Part shown: in pieces, positions 9,138-11,631 of the stretch
How the letters are laid out: every line of letters starts with the position of its first letter
How positions within the stretch are numbered: the stretch's first letter is position 1
Assembly (NCBI GenBank): GCA_035554635.1
Contig: DATMIB010000151.1
Span: 1 to 11,631, forward strand
Reading direction: 5' to 3'
Origin: RPQJ01 sp035554635
GTDB taxonomy: Bacteria > Pseudomonadota > Gammaproteobacteria > Steroidobacterales > Steroidobacteraceae
DNA length: 11,631 nt
Notes under the pieces: generated by a model
Databases searched by the model: none
What the model saw: the letters and a program-made list of their open reading frames with translations, nothing else
Told to the model about the DNA's origin: nothing
Position numbers and translations under genes: made by a program

Positions 9138-9671
9138 CTATGCGCCCGGCAGCACGAGCCCGGCGCGAATTTCGGCGAGATCGGACTCGGTGAGTGCAGG
9201 CGAGAATTGCCGCACGTGGTCAACCACGTCCGTGGTCCCGAAATAGGCCGGCGTACAACGTAGATGCACGTAACCCGATGGTTTGAAACGGCCTTCCTCG
9301 TAGTAGACGAGACGAATGCGCCATGCTCCCCGCTCGATCAGCTCGTGGCAATGACGACAGTTCGCGCGGGCGCTCGATGCGCGTTGCGCCCCATCAATGC
9401 GTGGAAGGCGCCGATGCACCAGCGCGTGTTGCGCGGCGTGTTCGAGCCGTGCCACGTCTTCGATCTCTTCGGTCGTCGCCCGCAGCGCTTCGAGGAACGG
9501 TTCAGGTCGCTTGTACGCCCCGCAGGTGAGATGGAACCAATGGGTCATTTCGCCCTCGCCATACGGATTGGCCAGCCGCTCGCCCAACCGCAACGTGTCC
9601 TTGGCGATGCGCTCGCCACAGCCGCGACACTTTGCGCGGGCGCTAGACGCCGGTTCGATCACGTGTGCCAT
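9138..9671 (-). CDS. Tandem PARP-type zinc finger protein
   Basis: A 177-residue soluble protein built of two similar halves. The first finger has C15-x2-C18, a 28-residue gap, then H47-x2-C50, with THWFHLTC at its end. The second has C105-x2-C108, a 27-residue gap, then H136-x2-C139, ending YVHLRC. The spacing and the aromatic residues before the His match the zinc fingers of eukaryotic PARP1, which recognise DNA strand breaks (family knowledge). Each half begins with the matching stretch SSARAKCRGC or SSARANCRHC, exactly 90 residues apart, which points to internal duplication. There is no ADP-ribosyltransferase, ligase or nuclease domain, signal peptide or membrane segment. It may bind damaged or structured DNA as a stand-alone protein, which is inference. 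The ATG at 9671 has no clear Shine-Dalgarno sequence, so the start is moderately certain. It is divergent from the propeller gene, 117 bp away. Confidence 0.88.
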   Translation of the reverse strand: MAHVIEPASSARAKCRGCGERIAKDTLRLGERLANPYGEGEMTHWFHLTCGAYKRPEPFLEALRATTEEIEDVARLEHAAQHALVHRRLPRIDGAQRASSARANCRHCHELIERGAWRIRLVYYEEGRFKPSGYVHLRCTPAYFGTTDVVDHVRQFSPALTESDLAEIRAGLVLPGA

Positions 9672-9788
9672 GTGCGGAAGCAGCTGGACGCAGATTCACG
9701 ACGAACTTGTTGCTCCCCGCTGCCGCTCCATTCGCGTAGGTTAGCCCTGCGGCGCCGTTCCGGCCGCAACCGCCACCAGGAGCACACA
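9672..9788. other. Divergent intergenic region (zinc-finger gene / propeller gene)
   Basis: This 117-bp gap lies between divergently transcribed genes and must contain or adjoin promoters for both. A TTGTTG at 9707-9712 and TAGGTT at 9737-9742 resemble -35 and -10 elements for the plus strand, but their 24-base spacing is too long for a normal sigma-70 promoter. I see no strong palindromic operator. Confidence 0.35.
9778..9782 (+). promoter_or_regulatory. Ribosome binding site of the propeller gene
   Basis: AGGAG lies six bases before the ATG at 9789 and decides the start. The reading frame is open upstream to 9264, but that stretch is antisense to the zinc-finger gene and lacks comparable start signals. 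Confidence 0.75.
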
Positions 9789-10481
9789 ATGGCACGCACC
9801 TCAGGCAGGACGCTTGAATCCCCCACGCAGGCGGCGGCGCGCACCGCCGAGGTCGTTCGCGAGTACGGCCCCTTTCCCGGCGCCGACGTCATTCATGGCG
9901 TCAGCTTCGACGGCCGACGCGTCTGGGCGGCAGTCGGCGCAAGGCTGATCGCATTCGATCCGGAGAGCGGTCAGGTCGCCCACACGCTTGCCCGCGCGGG
10001 AGACGCTGGTACCGCCTTCGACGGCAGGTACCTTTACCAGATCGCCGAAGCGCGCATCGACAAGCTCGATCCCGTCAGCGGAGAGACCGTGGCATCGATT
10101 CCAGCTCCCGGCCATGGCCGCGACTCGGGCCTGACCTGGGCCGAAGGCAGCCTGTGGGTGGGGCAGTACCGCGATCGCAGGATCTACCAGGTCGACCCCG
10201 AGACCGGCGCAATCCTGCGCACCATCGAGTCCAACCGCTATGTCACGGGCGTGACCTGGGTCGACGGCGAGTTGTGGCACGGCACCTGGGAAGATGATCA
10301 AAGTGAACTGCGGCACATCGACGCGAAAAGCGGCGACGTCCTCGAGCGGCTCGAGATGCCGCGCGGCATGGGCGTGAGCGGCCTCGAGTCGGATGGCGCC
10401 GACCTGTTCTATTGCGGCGGCGGCCCGAGCGGAAAAGTCCGCGCCGTGCGCAAGCCCCGCGCGTCCCGGAAGGAGCCATGA
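9789..10481 (+). CDS. Beta-propeller-like protein, glutamine-cyclotransferase / streptogramin-lyase-like
   Basis: A 230-residue protein with about five repeats of roughly 35-40 residues. Each has the pattern of a small/hydrophobic segment, DG, an aromatic strand (VWAAVG, YLYQIA, LWVGQY, LWHGTW, LFYCGG), then a turn of the DPESG/DPVSG/DPETG/DAKSG type. This is characteristic of beta-propeller blades as in glutamine cyclotransferase-like, Vgb-like and NHL proteins. With only about five blades it is short for a closed propeller; it may be a five-bladed fold or may oligomerise. There is no recognisable signal peptide, so it is probably cytoplasmic. Catalytic residues cannot be assigned, and no enzyme activity should be assumed. 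Its stop (10479-10481) is three bases before the DUF899 start, so the two genes are almost certainly one transcript. The fold class is fairly secure; the function is unknown. Confidence 0.85.
   Translation: MARTSGRTLESPTQAAARTAEVVREYGPFPGADVIHGVSFDGRRVWAAVGARLIAFDPESGQVAHTLARAGDAGTAFDGRYLYQIAEARIDKLDPVSGETVASIPAPGHGRDSGLTWAEGSLWVGQYRDRRIYQVDPETGAILRTIESNRYVTGVTWVDGELWHGTWEDDQSELRHIDAKSGDVLERLEMPRGMGVSGLESDGADLFYCGGGPSGKVRAVRKPRASRKEP
10470..10475 (+). promoter_or_regulatory. Ribosome binding site of the DUF899 gene
   Basis: AAGGAG, inside the end of the propeller gene, lies nine bases before the ATG at 10485. The nearer ATG at 10478 is in another frame that stops after eleven codons, so 10485 is the true start. 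The arrangement suggests translational coupling with the upstream gene. Confidence 0.75.
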
Positions 10482-10484
10482 GCA

Positions 10485-11255
10485 ATGACGAAGCACAACA
10501 CCGGGACGCGTGAAGAGTGGCTTCGGGCGCGGCTCGAACTGCTCGAGGCGGAGAAGGAGCACACGCGGCGCGGCGACGAGCTCGCGCGCCAGCGGCAGGC
10601 ATTGCCCTGGGTCCGCGTGGACAAGGTGTATCCATTCGATACCGACGAAGGGAGCGCGACATTGACGGACCTGTTCCGGGGGCGGTCGCAGCTCCTCGTC
10701 TATCACTTCATGTTCGGGCCTGAATACACAGCCGGGTGCCCGTCGTGCTCGTCGATCGCGGACGGGTTCAACGGCATCGCGGTGCACCTCGCCAACCACG
10801 ACGTCACGCTCTGCGCGGTTTCGCGGGCCCCGCTCGCCGCGCTGCAGGCGTACAAGCGGCGGATGGGATGGACTTTTCCCTGGGCGTCCTCGTCACCCGG
10901 CGACTTCAACTTCGATTTCAATGCCTCGTTCACCGAGACACAACAGCGCGAGGGGCCCGACTACAACTTCCGACGCGACGACCCCGCGATGACTCTCGCA
11001 ACGACCGCAATGCCACCGCCGGAGTTTGTCGCCTGGGCGGCCAAAACCGGAACCGACCCGGCCAAATATCTGCGCGAACGGGAGGGCATGAGCGCGTTCG
11101 CGCTCGAAGCCGGCGACGTGTATCACACGTACTCGTCCTACGCTCGCGGCGTGGACTCCGTCTGGGGCATGTATGCGTGGCTCGATCGCGCCCCGAAGGG
11201 CCGCAACGAAAGCGGATTCTGGCTGCGCCGCCACGACGAGTACGACACGCACTGA
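10485..11255 (+). CDS. DUF899 family thioredoxin-fold protein
   Basis: A 256-residue cytoplasmic protein of the DUF899 family, which resembles AhpC/thioredoxin-like proteins. A charged N-terminal helix (about 8-38) precedes PWVRVDKVYPF and then the thioredoxin-like core. YHFMFGP (73-79) leads to C85-P-S-C88, a CxxC motif at the position of a redox centre. Next come a beta-strand with C110 (VTLCAVSRAP), the helix of AYKRRMGW and the family signature around SPGDFNFDFNASF (137-149). The C-terminal part has AFALEAGDVYHTYSSYARG (204-222) and ends WLDRAPKGRNESG. The length is normal for the family. The CxxC suggests a thiol-disulphide role, but I know of no established biochemical function for the family. 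It is the second gene of the propeller unit and converges on the regulator gene, whose stop is 38 bp away. There is no obvious terminator hairpin in that gap. Confidence 0.92.
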   Translation: MTKHNTGTREEWLRARLELLEAEKEHTRRGDELARQRQALPWVRVDKVYPFDTDEGSATLTDLFRGRSQLLVYHFMFGPEYTAGCPSCSSIADGFNGIAVHLANHDVTLCAVSRAPLAALQAYKRRMGWTFPWASSSPGDFNFDFNASFTETQQREGPDYNFRRDDPAMTLATTAMPPPEFVAWAAKTGTDPAKYLREREGMSAFALEAGDVYHTYSSYARGVDSVWGMYAWLDRAPKGRNESGFWLRRHDEYDTH

Positions 11256-11293
11256 CCCACGGCGCCCGATTGAGCCTCACGCTGGTCGCTGGA

Positions 11294-11631
11294 CTAATCG
11301 ATCGGCAGCGGCGCGAGGAACAGCAAGGTCGTCGTGAAACCCGGCATCGGCGAGGTGATCCACCGCCTCGTCCGGCCGTGACCGAACGACTGCACCTTGC
11401 CGGCCTCGGCCAGCGACTCCAGTGACCTCTGCACGCTGCGCTGGCTCGTTCCCAGCGCCAGCGCGAGTGCCGAACTCGACCACGATTCTCCGTCGGCAAG
11501 GAAGGCGAGCACCGCCGCGTGCCTTTCCTCGACCGGTCGTGCCAGCACCACGACTCCACGCGCTCGGCGCGGCGCGAGTGCAAATCCCCTTGGCGTCGCC
11601 GAAATGCTCGCCAGCTCCCGAAGCACCGTAC
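11294..11631 (-). CDS. Winged-helix transcriptional regulator (C-terminal part, truncated by the window edge)
   Basis: The reading frame is open to the last base. The possible GTG at 11624-11626 is probably an internal valine, so only the C-terminal ~112 residues are visible. They contain a winged helix-turn-helix: AAVLAFLADGE (helix 1), SSSALALALG (helix 2), TSQRSVQRSLESLAEAGKV (recognition helix) and a basic wing, QSFGHGRTRRW. A hydrophobic tail, PGFTTTLLFLAPLPID, follows. The domain therefore lies at the C-terminus, and any sensor or ligand domain would lie in the missing part. It converges on the DUF899 gene and may regulate it; that is inference from proximity. A DNA-binding role is well supported; the family is not named. 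Confidence 0.75.
   Translation of the reverse strand, partial: TVLRELASISATPRGFALAPRRARGVVVLARPVEERHAAVLAFLADGESWSSSALALALGTSQRSVQRSLESLAEAGKVQSFGHGRTRRWITSPMPGFTTTLLFLAPLPID

Noticed and set aside
9707..9742. TTGTTG and TAGGTT as a sigma-70 promoter for the propeller gene
   Set aside because: The 24-base spacing is far from the 16-18 bases needed, so it is recorded only as a note on the intergenic region.
9264..9788. An N-terminal extension of the propeller protein by 175 codons
   Set aside because: The extension is antisense to the zinc-finger gene, shows no domain, and the ATG at 9789 has a well-placed AGGAG.
10893..11583. Minus-strand open frames opposite the DUF899 gene and overlapping the regulator in another frame
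   Set aside because: Arg/Ser-rich compositions without domains; the DUF899 signatures and the winged-helix pattern identify the real frames.

Overview
The window is G+C-rich DNA (about two thirds G+C by eye) with tightly packed genes and long spurious antisense frames, as in many high-GC Proteobacteria and myxobacteria. There is no rRNA, tRNA or other lineage marker, so I do not place it more precisely. I see no transposase, integrase, CRISPR array, tRNA gene or phage gene.

Positions 82-8856 (minus strand) hold one enormous, intact gene for a membrane-bound cyclic beta-1,2-glucan synthase of the NdvB/ChvB/Cgs type, about 2,924 residues. It carries every module of the family in order: an N-terminal cytosolic region, a GT84 glycosyltransferase embedded in membrane segments, a glycoamylase-like domain, two GH94-type beta-sandwich domains and a C-terminal GH94 phosphorylase barrel. 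Such enzymes make the periplasmic cyclic glucans used in osmotic adaptation and, in rhizobia, Agrobacterium and Brucella, in host interaction. The glucan exporter and modifying enzymes are not in the window.

Positions 8857-9137 are the upstream region of the synthase gene, with a perfect 10-bp inverted repeat. Positions 9138-9671 (minus strand) encode a 177-residue protein made of two tandem PARP-type zinc fingers (C-x2-C...H-x2-C) and no catalytic domain. This is the least ordinary gene here.

From 9789 to 11255 (plus strand) lies a two-gene unit: a small beta-propeller-like protein of the glutamine-cyclotransferase/streptogramin-lyase-like type, then, three bases after its stop codon, a DUF899 thioredoxin-fold protein with a CPSC motif. 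Converging on it from the right edge (11294-11631, minus strand) is the C-terminal part of a winged-helix regulator whose N-terminus lies outside the window. The propeller, DUF899 and regulator genes may form one small regulated redox or stress module. That is inference from proximity only.
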